DNA from: CAYZPB01 sp964568525
Lineage (GTDB): Bacteria; Bacillota; Bacilli; Tepidibacillales; Tepidibacillaceae
Direction of reading: 5' to 3'
DNA length: 17,707 nt
Assembly (NCBI GenBank): GCA_964568525.1
Contig: CAZMPM010000025.1
Coordinates: 1-17,707 of the forward strand
Shown one piece after another: positions 6,208 through 14,301 of the stretch (position 1 is its first letter; the number at the start of each line of letters is the position of its first letter). The position numbers and the translations under genes were made by a program. Below the pieces are notes generated by a model, which was not told the origin of the DNA, did no database searches, and saw only the letters and a list, made by a program, of their open reading frames with translations.

Positions 6208-8337
6208 ATGCTTAATAAATTAAGTCGAGTCATAGTTAATCACCCTAAGACTATCGTTATATCATATATTGTTATAGCGATAATTTGTCTTTTCTTGATG
6301 TTCATGGTTGGTGTGAATATTGACAGTACCTCATACATGCCTGACTATTTGAATTCAAGACAAGGTGTTGATAAATTAAACTCCGAATTTGCTCAAGGTG
6401 GGACAGCTGAGCTACTGTTAAAGGATGCTCATATTGATGATGTGCTTGTGCTTAAGGCGAAAATTGAGTCACTCCCCGGGGTAGATGAGGTTATTTGGCT
6501 TGATGATTTTGTCGATACAAGAGTATACATAGACTTTATTGAGAAAGAGTACCTTGACCAATTCTATAAAGATGGCAATGCGCTTTTAACAATTATTTTT
6601 GTTGAAGGAAGCGATACAGATTCGACACATGTGGCCGTTGAAGCAATTTACGATTTAATCGGTGATAACGGATTTCTAGCAGGTTCAGCCGCAAACTCGA
6701 AATCAACCTTAGATCTTATTAATTATGAAGTTCCAATTTATTCTGCGGTTGCGGTTGTGTTGATTCTGATTATCTTATTATTTTCAACTGGCTCTTATTT
6801 AGAACCATTTATTTTTCTCTTCACTGTTGGTGTCGCAATCGTTATTAACATGGGGACTAACATTTTTCAAGGAGAGATTTCCCAGATTACTTTTTCGGCA
6901 GCCAGTATTTTGCAGCTTGCTGTTTCGATGGACTATTCGATTTTTCTTTTGCATAGATTTCATGAGGAACGGAACAAAGGTATCGATGTTGCACAAGCAA
7001 TGGTGAATTCGATCCGACTCTCTTTTAGCGCGGTGGGAGCTAGTGCTGCAACAACAATTGCCGGTTTCGCTGCTTTAATCTTCATGGATTTTGGTATTGG
7101 CAAGGATATGGGAATTGTTCTTGCAAAAGGAATCATTTTTAGCCTAATAGTAGTAATGACCCTACTACCTGCGACGGTAGTCTTATTAGACAAATGGATT
7201 GAACGCTACACCCATCGCGAGATAAAACTTAGTTTTCGTAGATTAAGTAAAGCTATTGTCAAGTTTAGATACGTTGGCATCGCTATAATAATTGTTGTTG
7301 CATTTTTCTCTTTTCAGGCGCAATCAAATGTCACCCTCTACTATGGCTATGAGAAGGTTATTTCACCTAAGGACATTGCGTCGATTGCCAGCAATGAGAT
7401 TGAAAAAGTGTATGGTAAAAGTAGCCAGAATATAATTATTGTGCCGAAAGAAGGTAAGTTAAAGGAATCTAAGGTGCTTGCAGAGTTAGAGGCCGTGGAG
7501 AATGTTGCTTCAGCACAGGGACTGTATAATTTAATTGGAATTGAGCTCCCGGAACTGATGGTTCCGGATGATATAGTATCAATGTACCAGTCTGATAACT
7601 ACTCAATGTTTACAATAACGGCCGAAATTGATGAGGAATCGAAAGAGGCTTTCAAGATGGTTGTTGATATCCGAGAGGTATTAGCAAATAATTATGACGA
7701 ATGGTATACGACTGGTGGTTCTTTTGTCTATAAGGACTTGGCTGATGTAACAGATGCTGATTTTGCATTAACAAATTTTCTCTCAATCTTATTTATTTTT
7801 CTGATTATTATGATAACGTTCCGTTCGCTATTAATTCCGATTATTGCCGTTTTTATTATCGAGGTGGCAATCTGGGTTAACACGGGTATAGCTTATGTTT
7901 TCGATGTAGAAGTTAGTTTTATGAGTATTCTCATCATTGGTGCGATTCAATTAGGGGCAACCGTTGACTATGCGATTCTCTTTATCAGTAGGTATCGTGA
8001 AAATTTGGATACGATGGATGTAGTCCCGGCCATCAAGAAAACAATACAGGATGTTGGGAAATCGATTTTAACTAGCGGCAGTATCCTGGTGGCAGCAACC
8101 TTTAGTGTTTACTTTATTGCGACGATGGAGACAGCAAGGGAGATGTGTTTGTTAATCGGTCGGGGTGCAATTATTAGTATGATTAATGTTATAATGTTGA
8201 TGCCGGCTTTCTTGATTGTTTTTAACAAATTGATAGCAGTAACAACAATCGGTTGGCCTAAAAATGATAAGAAACGTCGACGCAGACGTCGAAGAAATAG
8301 TAATTCTCGAGTAGAAATGGGAGGAGCAGGGAATTAG
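6208..8337 (+). CDS. MMPL/RND-superfamily membrane exporter
   Basis: A 709-residue inner-membrane transporter of the MMPL branch of RND pumps, proton-driven and usually moving lipids or other hydrophobic compounds outward. It has the two-fold RND layout: TM1 at about 13-36, an outer loop at 37-174, a TM block to about 330, TM7 at about 353-370, a second outer loop to about 520, then a second TM block to about 680. Each half carries the MMPL Asp-Tyr pair for proton relay: D242-Y243 in MDYSIFLLHRFHEE and D587-Y588 in VDYAILFISRYREN. The outer loops are short (about 140-150 residues), unlike drug-efflux HAE pumps. The cytoplasmic tail has KK followed by seven arginines (690-696). GGGGGAAG precedes the ATG. 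The heptad-repeat gene starts on the base after its stop. Substrate is unknown. Confidence 0.92.
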   Translation: MLNKLSRVIVNHPKTIVISYIVIAIICLFLMFMVGVNIDSTSYMPDYLNSRQGVDKLNSEFAQGGTAELLLKDAHIDDVLVLKAKIESLPGVDEVIWLDDFVDTRVYIDFIEKEYLDQFYKDGNALLTIIFVEGSDTDSTHVAVEAIYDLIGDNGFLAGSAANSKSTLDLINYEVPIYSAVAVVLILIILLFSTGSYLEPFIFLFTVGVAIVINMGTNIFQGEISQITFSAASILQLAVSMDYSIFLLHRFHEERNKGIDVAQAMVNSIRLSFSAVGASAATTIAGFAALIFMDFGIGKDMGIVLAKGIIFSLIVVMTLLPATVVLLDKWIERYTHREIKLSFRRLSKAIVKFRYVGIAIIIVVAFFSFQAQSNVTLYYGYEKVISPKDIASIASNEIEKVYGKSSQNIIIVPKEGKLKESKVLAELEAVENVASAQGLYNLIGIELPELMVPDDIVSMYQSDNYSMFTITAEIDEESKEAFKMVVDIREVLANNYDEWYTTGGSFVYKDLADVTDADFALTNFLSILFIFLIIMITFRSLLIPIIAVFIIEVAIWVNTGIAYVFDVEVSFMSILIIGAIQLGATVDYAILFISRYRENLDTMDVVPAIKKTIQDVGKSILTSGSILVAATFSVYFIATMETAREMCLLIGRGAIISMINVIMLMPAFLIVFNKLIAVTTIGWPKNDKKRRRRRRRNSNSRVEMGGAGN

Positions 8338-10671
8338 ATGAAACTTAAAGGAAAAAGGGTAACCTCAATAGTGATAGTTTTTATGCTCCTGTTTAGCAGT
8401 TTCAGTTTTGTTTATGCTACAGAGGAGCCGGTTATTGATAAGGAGAATATTGAGAAGGAAAGAGTAAAATACAAAAAAGACCAGACGATTTATGTTGTCT
8501 TAAACAGCGACGGAACTGTTGATCAGACAATTGTGATGAACCGTCTGTTTGATTATGTCGGGGATGAGCTAATTGATACGGGAGATTACAAAAATATTAA
8601 GGCAATTAGCCAAAACATTAAGCCGGTGGTTACTGATCATGAGATAACCTGGAATTTAACGGCTAATGAAAAGGATTTTTATTATGAAGGTGAGGTAACT
8701 AGTGAATTACCAATCACTGTTAGTCTTAAATATTTCCTCAATGGCGAGGAACTAACTGCCAAACAGATTGCCGGCACAACCGGGCAACTACGTATAAATA
8801 TTAATGTTAAACAGAACAAAAATGTTGACCGGATGCACAGTAATGCCTACCTAACACAGATTCAATTTCCTGTGGATTTAAAAAAGGTGGAAATTCTTGA
8901 GGCGCCAAAAGCAATGCAAATTGTAACAGGTACAGTTGCAACGATATCTTATTCGGTTATGCCGGATTCTGATGCTGATTATAGCTTGCTGTTAGATGTG
9001 AAAAATTTTGAAATGGATGCAATGAATATATCGCTAATCAGTTATGATCCGATGGATGAAAATCAATATGAGGAACTAACTGACGGACTAATTGAGATGG
9101 AAGATGGAGCCAAGGAATTAAGCAAGGGAACTGGTAAGTTGCGTGATGGCTTAGCAAAATTAGTTGATGCAATTAAAGAGCTAGTTGATGGACTCTTTAA
9201 ATTAGCTGATGGTGGCAATGAATTACAAGATGGTATGAATAAATATTATGAAGGTCTCATTGAATATCGCAAGGGAGTCGATGCGCTTGCATCAGGTTTG
9301 GGGCAGGCTTCTAGCGGACTTGGCACACTATATTTTCAGTCTTCAGGGCTTGTTAGTGGCTACAGCCAACTGTATGGTGGGTTAAGCCAACTACAACAGG
9401 GTTACGCAGGATTACTTGCTGTACTAAATCCTGTTAGACCACCAGTTCCCGCACATGATTTAAGCTATTTAACGGGAGTATTGGATGCTAAAACGATTGT
9501 GGACCCGGCTAAAGCGGCAATTTTAGGGGCGACAACAAATGCAATTGATAGCACAATAGCTGCTACTAAGGCTGGGAATCCGTCTGTAAGTTCAGGTATT
9601 ACTGATTTAAATGCATATATAGATGGTTTGACACTTGACACAGATCCGACAGCTGATGCTACAGCAAAGGGAGCACTTAAGGTATCTGCCGGTGAGGCGA
9701 TAGCTGAGATTGCGAGTAGCATGCTTAATGGGACTGCGGACAATACTAAAATAACTGCTTTAACTGCTCTATTAGGTGGTTATGTAAGTGCTGGGAAAAT
9801 CACTGAAACCGATATGAGTAAGATTATAGCTGCCGTTTATGAAGCGGCAAATTATAGTTTTTGGAATCAGTTTTTGACTAATCAAGGGGTTGTTGTTTCT
9901 GGTGATGAGCTAGCTTCGGCAGCACTGCGTGGAGAAATCATCCAAGCCATATACACTAATATTGAATCTGCAGTGACTGCTGCAATGATAAGTGAATTAG
10001 CGGCATTGGACCAGCTAAAAACTCTGTTAACCGGCCTAGGAGTTAAGGCAGAAGATATGGACGCAACAATTTCTGGACTCTCCGCTGAGCTTGCTGGTGA
10101 CGGAATCCCAACAATTTATTCTTTGTTGACTCCAATTAACACAGGATTGCAGAGCCTGCTTGGTGGCTTCTCACAAGCCAACGCTGGACTAATCACCTAT
10201 TTCTCTCACATGGGCACGGTGGTTGGTGGGATATATGAGGTTGAAGCGGGGATGGGCAAACTGAGAACAGCAACTTACGATTTAACCAAGGCATATAGTG
10301 AGATGCTTGTTGGCAGTGATAAATTCTTCAAAGGAATTACTGAGGCTGCTGACGGATCGCAAGAAATGTATGACTCTGTTAAAGGACTACCAAAAGATGT
10401 TGATAAAATTACCAAAGGCCAGATAGAGTTGAAAGATGGGCTGGTAACCATGCGGAAGGAATTCGATAAAACTTACGATGCAGACAAGGTCGGTCGCTCT
10501 TTCTCGTTTGTGACTCCAGATGAAGAGATAAATTCAATTCAATTTATCATGTTAACTCCGGAAATTAGAGTCGCAAAGGTAGAAAAAGTTAAACCGGATG
10601 AAAACCCAGTAAAACTGCCTTGGTATGAGCAGATCTTTACGAAAGTAAAAACACTTTTATCATTTAATTAA
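8338..10671 (+). CDS. Secreted xxxLxxG heptad-repeat protein (YhgE/Pip/EsaA-like stalk), MMPL partner
   Basis: This 777-residue protein begins with a signal peptide (basic MKLKGKR, hydrophobic 9-25, likely cleavage at FVYA|TEE after residue 27). Residues 28-240 look like beta-rich domains. Two blocks of X-X-X-Leu-X-X-Gly-type heptads (TIGR03057-like, as in YhgE/Pip and MMPL-associated proteins) lie at about 244-355 and 597-701, separated by an Ala/Thr-rich, apparently globular region with the proline-rich start VRPPVP. The C-terminus (about 757-777) is a short amphipathic segment, KLPWYEQIFTKVKTLLSFN, not a transmembrane helix, so unlike YhgE or EsaA it has no clear membrane anchor. GGGAGGAG sits inside the end of the MMPL gene and the start immediately follows its stop, implying coupled synthesis and a shared envelope complex. 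The precise role is unknown. Confidence 0.8.
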   Translation: MKLKGKRVTSIVIVFMLLFSSFSFVYATEEPVIDKENIEKERVKYKKDQTIYVVLNSDGTVDQTIVMNRLFDYVGDELIDTGDYKNIKAISQNIKPVVTDHEITWNLTANEKDFYYEGEVTSELPITVSLKYFLNGEELTAKQIAGTTGQLRININVKQNKNVDRMHSNAYLTQIQFPVDLKKVEILEAPKAMQIVTGTVATISYSVMPDSDADYSLLLDVKNFEMDAMNISLISYDPMDENQYEELTDGLIEMEDGAKELSKGTGKLRDGLAKLVDAIKELVDGLFKLADGGNELQDGMNKYYEGLIEYRKGVDALASGLGQASSGLGTLYFQSSGLVSGYSQLYGGLSQLQQGYAGLLAVLNPVRPPVPAHDLSYLTGVLDAKTIVDPAKAAILGATTNAIDSTIAATKAGNPSVSSGITDLNAYIDGLTLDTDPTADATAKGALKVSAGEAIAEIASSMLNGTADNTKITALTALLGGYVSAGKITETDMSKIIAAVYEAANYSFWNQFLTNQGVVVSGDELASAALRGEIIQAIYTNIESAVTAAMISELAALDQLKTLLTGLGVKAEDMDATISGLSAELAGDGIPTIYSLLTPINTGLQSLLGGFSQANAGLITYFSHMGTVVGGIYEVEAGMGKLRTATYDLTKAYSEMLVGSDKFFKGITEAADGSQEMYDSVKGLPKDVDKITKGQIELKDGLVTMRKEFDKTYDADKVGRSFSFVTPDEEINSIQFIMLTPEIRVAKVEKVKPDENPVKLPWYEQIFTKVKTLLSFN
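9067..9402 (+). repeat. N-terminal xxxLxxG heptad block (16 heptads)
   Basis: Within the secreted partner protein, glycine recurs at strict seven-residue spacing from G250 to G355 (250, 257, 264, 271, 285, 292, 299, 306, 313, 320, 327, 341, 348, 355); only 278 (Ala) and 334 (Gln) break it. The residue three before is mostly hydrophobic (Leu, Met, Tyr). This predicts one long rigid helical segment of about 112 residues. Confidence 0.8.
10126..10440 (+). repeat. C-terminal xxxLxxG heptad block (15 heptads)
   Basis: The second block keeps one register from G603 to G701 (glycine at 603, 610, 617, 631, 638, 659, 666, 673, 694 and 701; His 624, Ala 645 and 652, Ser 680, Asp 687 at the other positions). 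It is almost the same length as the first block, as expected if the two pack as the arms of a hairpin. Confidence 0.65.
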
Positions 10672-10716
10672 GCTGGTTTGTAAAATATGAATGGTAGAAT
10701 CTGAGGAGGATTATTA

Positions 10717-12531
10717 GTGGCCGATAAGCAGAACATAGACGCGCAAGTTAAGCGCAGTGATATTGCTGATCAGTATAAATGGAATTTGGCAGCAATCTAT
10801 CAACATGAGAAGGAATGGGAAGTAGATTCTGCGAAAGTTAAGGAACTGTTGCTGGAGTTAAAAAACTATGAAGGCAAACTTGCTGAGAATAGTGCACAGC
10901 TTTTAGGTGTGCTAAAGCTACAGGAAGAGGTTGAAAAATTATTCGGTAAAGTTTTTGTCTATGCGCGGATGCGCAGAGATGAAGATAACCGAGTTAGCAA
11001 ATATCAAGCGTTAGCGGATCGGGCGCAGGGGCTGGCTGTTGAAGCAAGCAGTGCGCTTGCTTTTGTAGTGCCAGAAATATTGACGATTCCGGATGCGCAG
11101 TTAGCGAGTTTTATGGAAGAGCCCGGGCTGAAATTATATAAGCGCTTGATTGAGGAGATTACTAGGACCAAGCCGCATATTCTACCAGCGGAGCAGGAGG
11201 AGTTACTCGCGGGAACAGGTGAGCTTGCGCAAGCTGCAGTAAATACTTTCACTATGCTAAATAACGCCGATATCAAGTTTCCGACTGTTATCGACGAAAC
11301 TGGCCAGGAGGTTGAATTAACCAAAGGACGTTACATGGCTTTTATGGAGAGTGGTAATCGCGAGGTTCGCAAAGAAGCTTTCACCAGGCTCTATAGTAGC
11401 TACCAATCTTTAATTAACACCTTCGCGACGACCTTAAATCATGATGTTAAAAAGAATATTTTTTATGCGCGTGTGAGAAATTATCCATCAGCAATCGAGG
11501 CTGCGCTTTTTCCGGACAATGTTCCGCTGGCGGTTTATAATCAATTAATTGAAACGGTTAATCAACAGCTACCTTTGCTGCACCGCTATGTCGCCCTCCG
11601 ACAAAAAGTACTGCGCTTAGACGAGATACATATGTACGACCTTTATGCGCCGTTGATTGAGGAAACCACTATCAAGGTGAACTATCAAGAGGCAGTTGCT
11701 AAGCTTAAAACTGCGCTAGAACCGCTTGGTGAAGAATATATAGCTGATATGATGCATGGTATTAACTCACGCTGGATTGATGTATATGAGAATGAAGGGA
11801 AGACGAGCGGTGCATACTCTTGGGGCACATACGCAACCAGCCCTTATATACTGATGAATTATCAAGATAAGGTTAACGACCTATTTACTTTGGCACATGA
11901 GCTTGGTCATTCAATGCATTCCTATTACTCTAACAAAAATCAACCGCAAGTTTACGCAGACTATACAATTTTTGTGGCCGAGGTTGCTTCAACACTAAAT
12001 GAGGCGCTACTGATGGCTTATCTACTTGAAACAACCACTGACAAAAAAGAACGGCTCTACTACCTGAACCACTACTTAGAGCAGTTTCGCGCAACTTTAT
12101 ATCGCCAGACGATGTTTGCCGAGTTTGAGCAGATTATTCATAAAAATGCTGAGGCGGGTGAAGCGCTGACAGCAGAGAGATTGAGTGAAGCTTACCGCGA
12201 ACTAAATATAAAATACTATGGGCCGGAAATAGTTGTTGATTCCCAAATAGATATCGAGTGGGCGCGTATTCCGCATTTCTATATGAATTTCTATATCTAT
12301 AAATATGCGACTGGCTTTTCTGCGGCAATTAGCCTGGCTAAGCAGATACTTGCTGAGGGGCAACCTGCTGTTGAACGCTACTTACATTTTCTCAAGTCGG
12401 GTGGGTCCGATTATCCAATTGAGCTCCTAAAAACAGCTGGCGTGGATATGAATAAACCAAAGCCGATTCAGGACGCTTTAGCAGTTTTTGCTGATGTTCT
12501 TGCGGAGATGGAAGAGCTTTTGTTGGAATAG
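10717..12531 (+). CDS. pepF: Oligoendopeptidase F (M3B metallopeptidase)
   Basis: A 604-residue cytoplasmic zinc endopeptidase that cleaves short oligopeptides, at the usual length for PepF. The active site reads HELGH at 394-398 (zinc ligands H394 and H398, catalytic E395). The third ligand is E422 in FVAEVASTLNEALL, 24 residues after the second His, as in M3 peptidases. The N-terminal 200 residues are helical and form the cover of the substrate channel; the M3 catalytic domain is about 205-590. The start is GTG 10717, seven bases after AGGAGG. It lies 45 bases after the heptad-repeat gene with no terminator visible between, so it may be read from the MMPL promoter, although its job is probably general peptide turnover. 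Confidence 0.95.
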   Translation: MADKQNIDAQVKRSDIADQYKWNLAAIYQHEKEWEVDSAKVKELLLELKNYEGKLAENSAQLLGVLKLQEEVEKLFGKVFVYARMRRDEDNRVSKYQALADRAQGLAVEASSALAFVVPEILTIPDAQLASFMEEPGLKLYKRLIEEITRTKPHILPAEQEELLAGTGELAQAAVNTFTMLNNADIKFPTVIDETGQEVELTKGRYMAFMESGNREVRKEAFTRLYSSYQSLINTFATTLNHDVKKNIFYARVRNYPSAIEAALFPDNVPLAVYNQLIETVNQQLPLLHRYVALRQKVLRLDEIHMYDLYAPLIEETTIKVNYQEAVAKLKTALEPLGEEYIADMMHGINSRWIDVYENEGKTSGAYSWGTYATSPYILMNYQDKVNDLFTLAHELGHSMHSYYSNKNQPQVYADYTIFVAEVASTLNEALLMAYLLETTTDKKERLYYLNHYLEQFRATLYRQTMFAEFEQIIHKNAEAGEALTAERLSEAYRELNIKYYGPEIVVDSQIDIEWARIPHFYMNFYIYKYATGFSAAISLAKQILAEGQPAVERYLHFLKSGGSDYPIELLKTAGVDMNKPKPIQDALAVFADVLAEMEELLLE

Positions 12532-12538
12532 CAGTTGC

Positions 12539-12567
12539 TTGACAGCAGTGGTTTAAAAGTGTAAAAC
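12539..12567 (+). promoter_or_regulatory. Candidate serA promoter
   Basis: A perfect TTGACA (12539-12544) is followed after 17 bp by TAAAAC (12562-12567, 4 of 6). It begins 7 bases after the pepF stop. Several downstream TATAAT hexamers (12572-12577, 12595-12600, 12610-12615) lack a good -35 at the right distance; they belong to the repeated leader and could offer alternative starts. Confidence 0.45.
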
Positions 12568-12570
12568 TTA

Positions 12571-12611
12571 TTATAATATAAAAAAATAGCTATTTATAAT
12601 ATAAAAAAATA
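12571..12611 (+). repeat. 18-bp perfect direct repeat with central palindrome in the serA leader
   Basis: TTATAATATAAAAAAATA occurs at 12571-12588 and again at 12594-12611, a period of 23 bp. The perfect 12-bp palindrome AAATAGCTATTT (12584-12595) straddles the junction. The block sits between the serA promoter and its ribosome binding site (GGAGG, 12616-12620). It could be an operator, a duplicated -10 region or replication slippage; the sequence alone does not decide. I see no riboswitch or leader peptide here. Confidence 0.7.
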
Positions 12612-12629
12612 TAATGGAGGTTTTTGGTA

Positions 12630-14222
12630 ATGTTTAAAATTCTTGTGAGTGACCCGATCTCTGACGTTGGGTTAAAAACGTTAATGGAAGCGGAGGACGT
12701 CGAGCTTGACATTAAAACAGATTTATCGAAAGAAGAACTACTAGCTGCTATTGGTGAATACGATGGGCTACTTGTTCGCAGTCAGACCACTGTTTCGCGT
12801 GACGTGATCGCTGCTGCCAAAAATCTTAAAGTAATCGGTCGTGCCGGAGTTGGCGTTGACAACATTGACACAAAAGCAGCGACTGAACTTGGCGTTGTAG
12901 TAATTAATGCTCCAGATGGCAACACAATCTCTACGGCTGAACACAGTTTCGCGATGCTGGCTAGTATGGCAAGATGGATTCCGCAGGCAGATAAAGATTT
13001 GAAAAATGGTGTTTGGAATCGTAAAAAATATGTAGGTGTTGAGCTTAATAATAAGACGCTTGGTGTTATTGGTTTAGGCCGCATCGGCTCTGAAGTGATT
13101 TCCCGGGCAAAAGCCTTCAATATGAATGTTATCGGTTATGACCCATTTGTTACCGAAGAAAGAGCTAAACAACTTGGCATTGAGACAGGTTCTGTCGAAG
13201 ATGTTGTGAAGAATGCTGATTTCTTGACTGTGCATACGCCACTGACTAAAGATACAAAAAATATCATTGATGATAAAGAGTTTGCGCTAATGAAAAAAGG
13301 CATCCGCATTGTAAACTGTGCTCGTGGCGGAATAATTAATGAGGCTGCTTTACTTAAAGCGATTGAAGCAGGCATCGTTGCGGCTGCGGCGATTGACGTT
13401 TATGAAGAAGAGCCACCGGCTACAGATAATCCATTGGTTAACCATCCAAAAGTTATTTCAACTCCACACTTGGGTGCATCAACTGAGGAAGCACAGCTTA
13501 ATGTTGCAATTGATGTTGCTGCTGAGGCATATAACTTCCTGAAAGGTGTTCCGTTTAAAAACGCAATCAATCTACCTTCAATTCCGGCAGATATTCTTGC
13601 ACACGTTCAACCATACTTAGAACTTGCTGAAAAACTTGGCAAACTAATTACTAACACTTTAACCGCTGCAATTGAGCGGATTGAGATTATCTACGCTGGA
13701 GACATTGTTGATAAAGAGGTTGATACTTTAACAAGGACTGTCCTAAAAGGCATACTATCTGAACATATTGGTTCAGCGGGCATGGTTAATGATGTTAATG
13801 CTCCGACACTTGCTAAAGATCGCGGTATTGAATATATCGATAGCCGTAGTTCGAAATCTAAAGGCTATACTAACCTGATCACTGTTAAGGTTAAAACGGC
13901 TAAAGAAGATAAAGAGGTTTCCGGTACAATTCTTGATGGCTACGGACCACGTATTGTTAATGTTAACGGCTTTACTGTTGACTTTAAATTAAGTGGCAAC
14001 CTGTTATTAATGGAACACACTGACCAGCCTGGAATTATCGGCGATATTGGTAAAGTGCTTGGTGAAGCGAAAATCAATATTGCGACAATGCAGGTTGGGC
14101 GTAATGAATTAGGTGGTAAGGCAGTTGCTTTCCTAATGATTGATAACCTTGCTGATGCTAATGTTCTTGCAGACATTAAGAAAATTAAAGGTGTAGCAAA
14201 TATTTATCAAGTAGAGCTATAA
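12630..14222 (+). CDS. serA: D-3-phosphoglycerate dehydrogenase, long ACT-containing type
   Basis: This 530-residue enzyme oxidises 3-phosphoglycerate to 3-phosphohydroxypyruvate with NAD+, the first step of serine synthesis. The order is: split substrate-binding domain (about 1-98 and 286-316), NAD-binding Rossmann domain with G148-L-G-R-I-G153, an ASB intervening domain (about 317-450) and a C-terminal ACT domain (about 455-530) with the HTDQPGIIGDIG motif. Catalytic residues are R232 (NCARGGIIN), the Glu of YEEEPP (259-261) and H280 (TPHLGAST). The ACT domain suggests allosteric control by serine, as in other long forms. The start is ATG 12630, nine bases after GGAGG; an in-frame TTG at 12624 would be worse placed. 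No serB or serC is next to it. Confidence 0.96.
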   Translation: MFKILVSDPISDVGLKTLMEAEDVELDIKTDLSKEELLAAIGEYDGLLVRSQTTVSRDVIAAAKNLKVIGRAGVGVDNIDTKAATELGVVVINAPDGNTISTAEHSFAMLASMARWIPQADKDLKNGVWNRKKYVGVELNNKTLGVIGLGRIGSEVISRAKAFNMNVIGYDPFVTEERAKQLGIETGSVEDVVKNADFLTVHTPLTKDTKNIIDDKEFALMKKGIRIVNCARGGIINEAALLKAIEAGIVAAAAIDVYEEEPPATDNPLVNHPKVISTPHLGASTEEAQLNVAIDVAAEAYNFLKGVPFKNAINLPSIPADILAHVQPYLELAEKLGKLITNTLTAAIERIEIIYAGDIVDKEVDTLTRTVLKGILSEHIGSAGMVNDVNAPTLAKDRGIEYIDSRSSKSKGYTNLITVKVKTAKEDKEVSGTILDGYGPRIVNVNGFTVDFKLSGNLLLMEHTDQPGIIGDIGKVLGEAKINIATMQVGRNELGGKAVAFLMIDNLADANVLADIKKIKGVANIYQVEL

Positions 14223-14248
14223 ACTAGTTAGTAGTAAACCGACAGACA

Positions 14249-14280
14249 AAAGGTCAGCCGCCGTAAGGTAGCTGACCTTT
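14249..14280. terminator. Hairpin terminator between serA and the convergent PHP gene
   Basis: A 10-bp perfect stem, AAAGGTCAGC (14249-14258) and GCTGACCTTT (14271-14280), encloses a 12-base loop and is followed by ATTGTTTT on the plus strand. It lies 26 bases after the serA stop. On the minus strand the stem is followed by TTTTGTCTGTC, so it may act in both directions. Confidence 0.85.
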
Positions 14281-14301
14281 ATTGTTTTCAGTTTAATTAG
14301 A

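Noticed and set aside
10687..10695. ATGAATGGT upstream of pepF, one mismatch from the 857-906 repeat unit
   Set aside because: It is a single copy with no second unit 20-22 bp away, so it does not form a LytTR-type site.
11004..11324. Long open frame antisense to pepF, and similar antisense frames inside serA (12782-13375) and nth (15933-16466)
   Set aside because: They lie wholly within genes with complete active-site motifs, lack ribosome binding sites and give unrecognisable proteins; they are composition shadows.
12532..12629. Possible riboswitch, T-box or leader peptide for serA
   Set aside because: The leader is short and almost pure A/T, with no conserved aptamer elements, hairpin terminator or serine-rich small frame.
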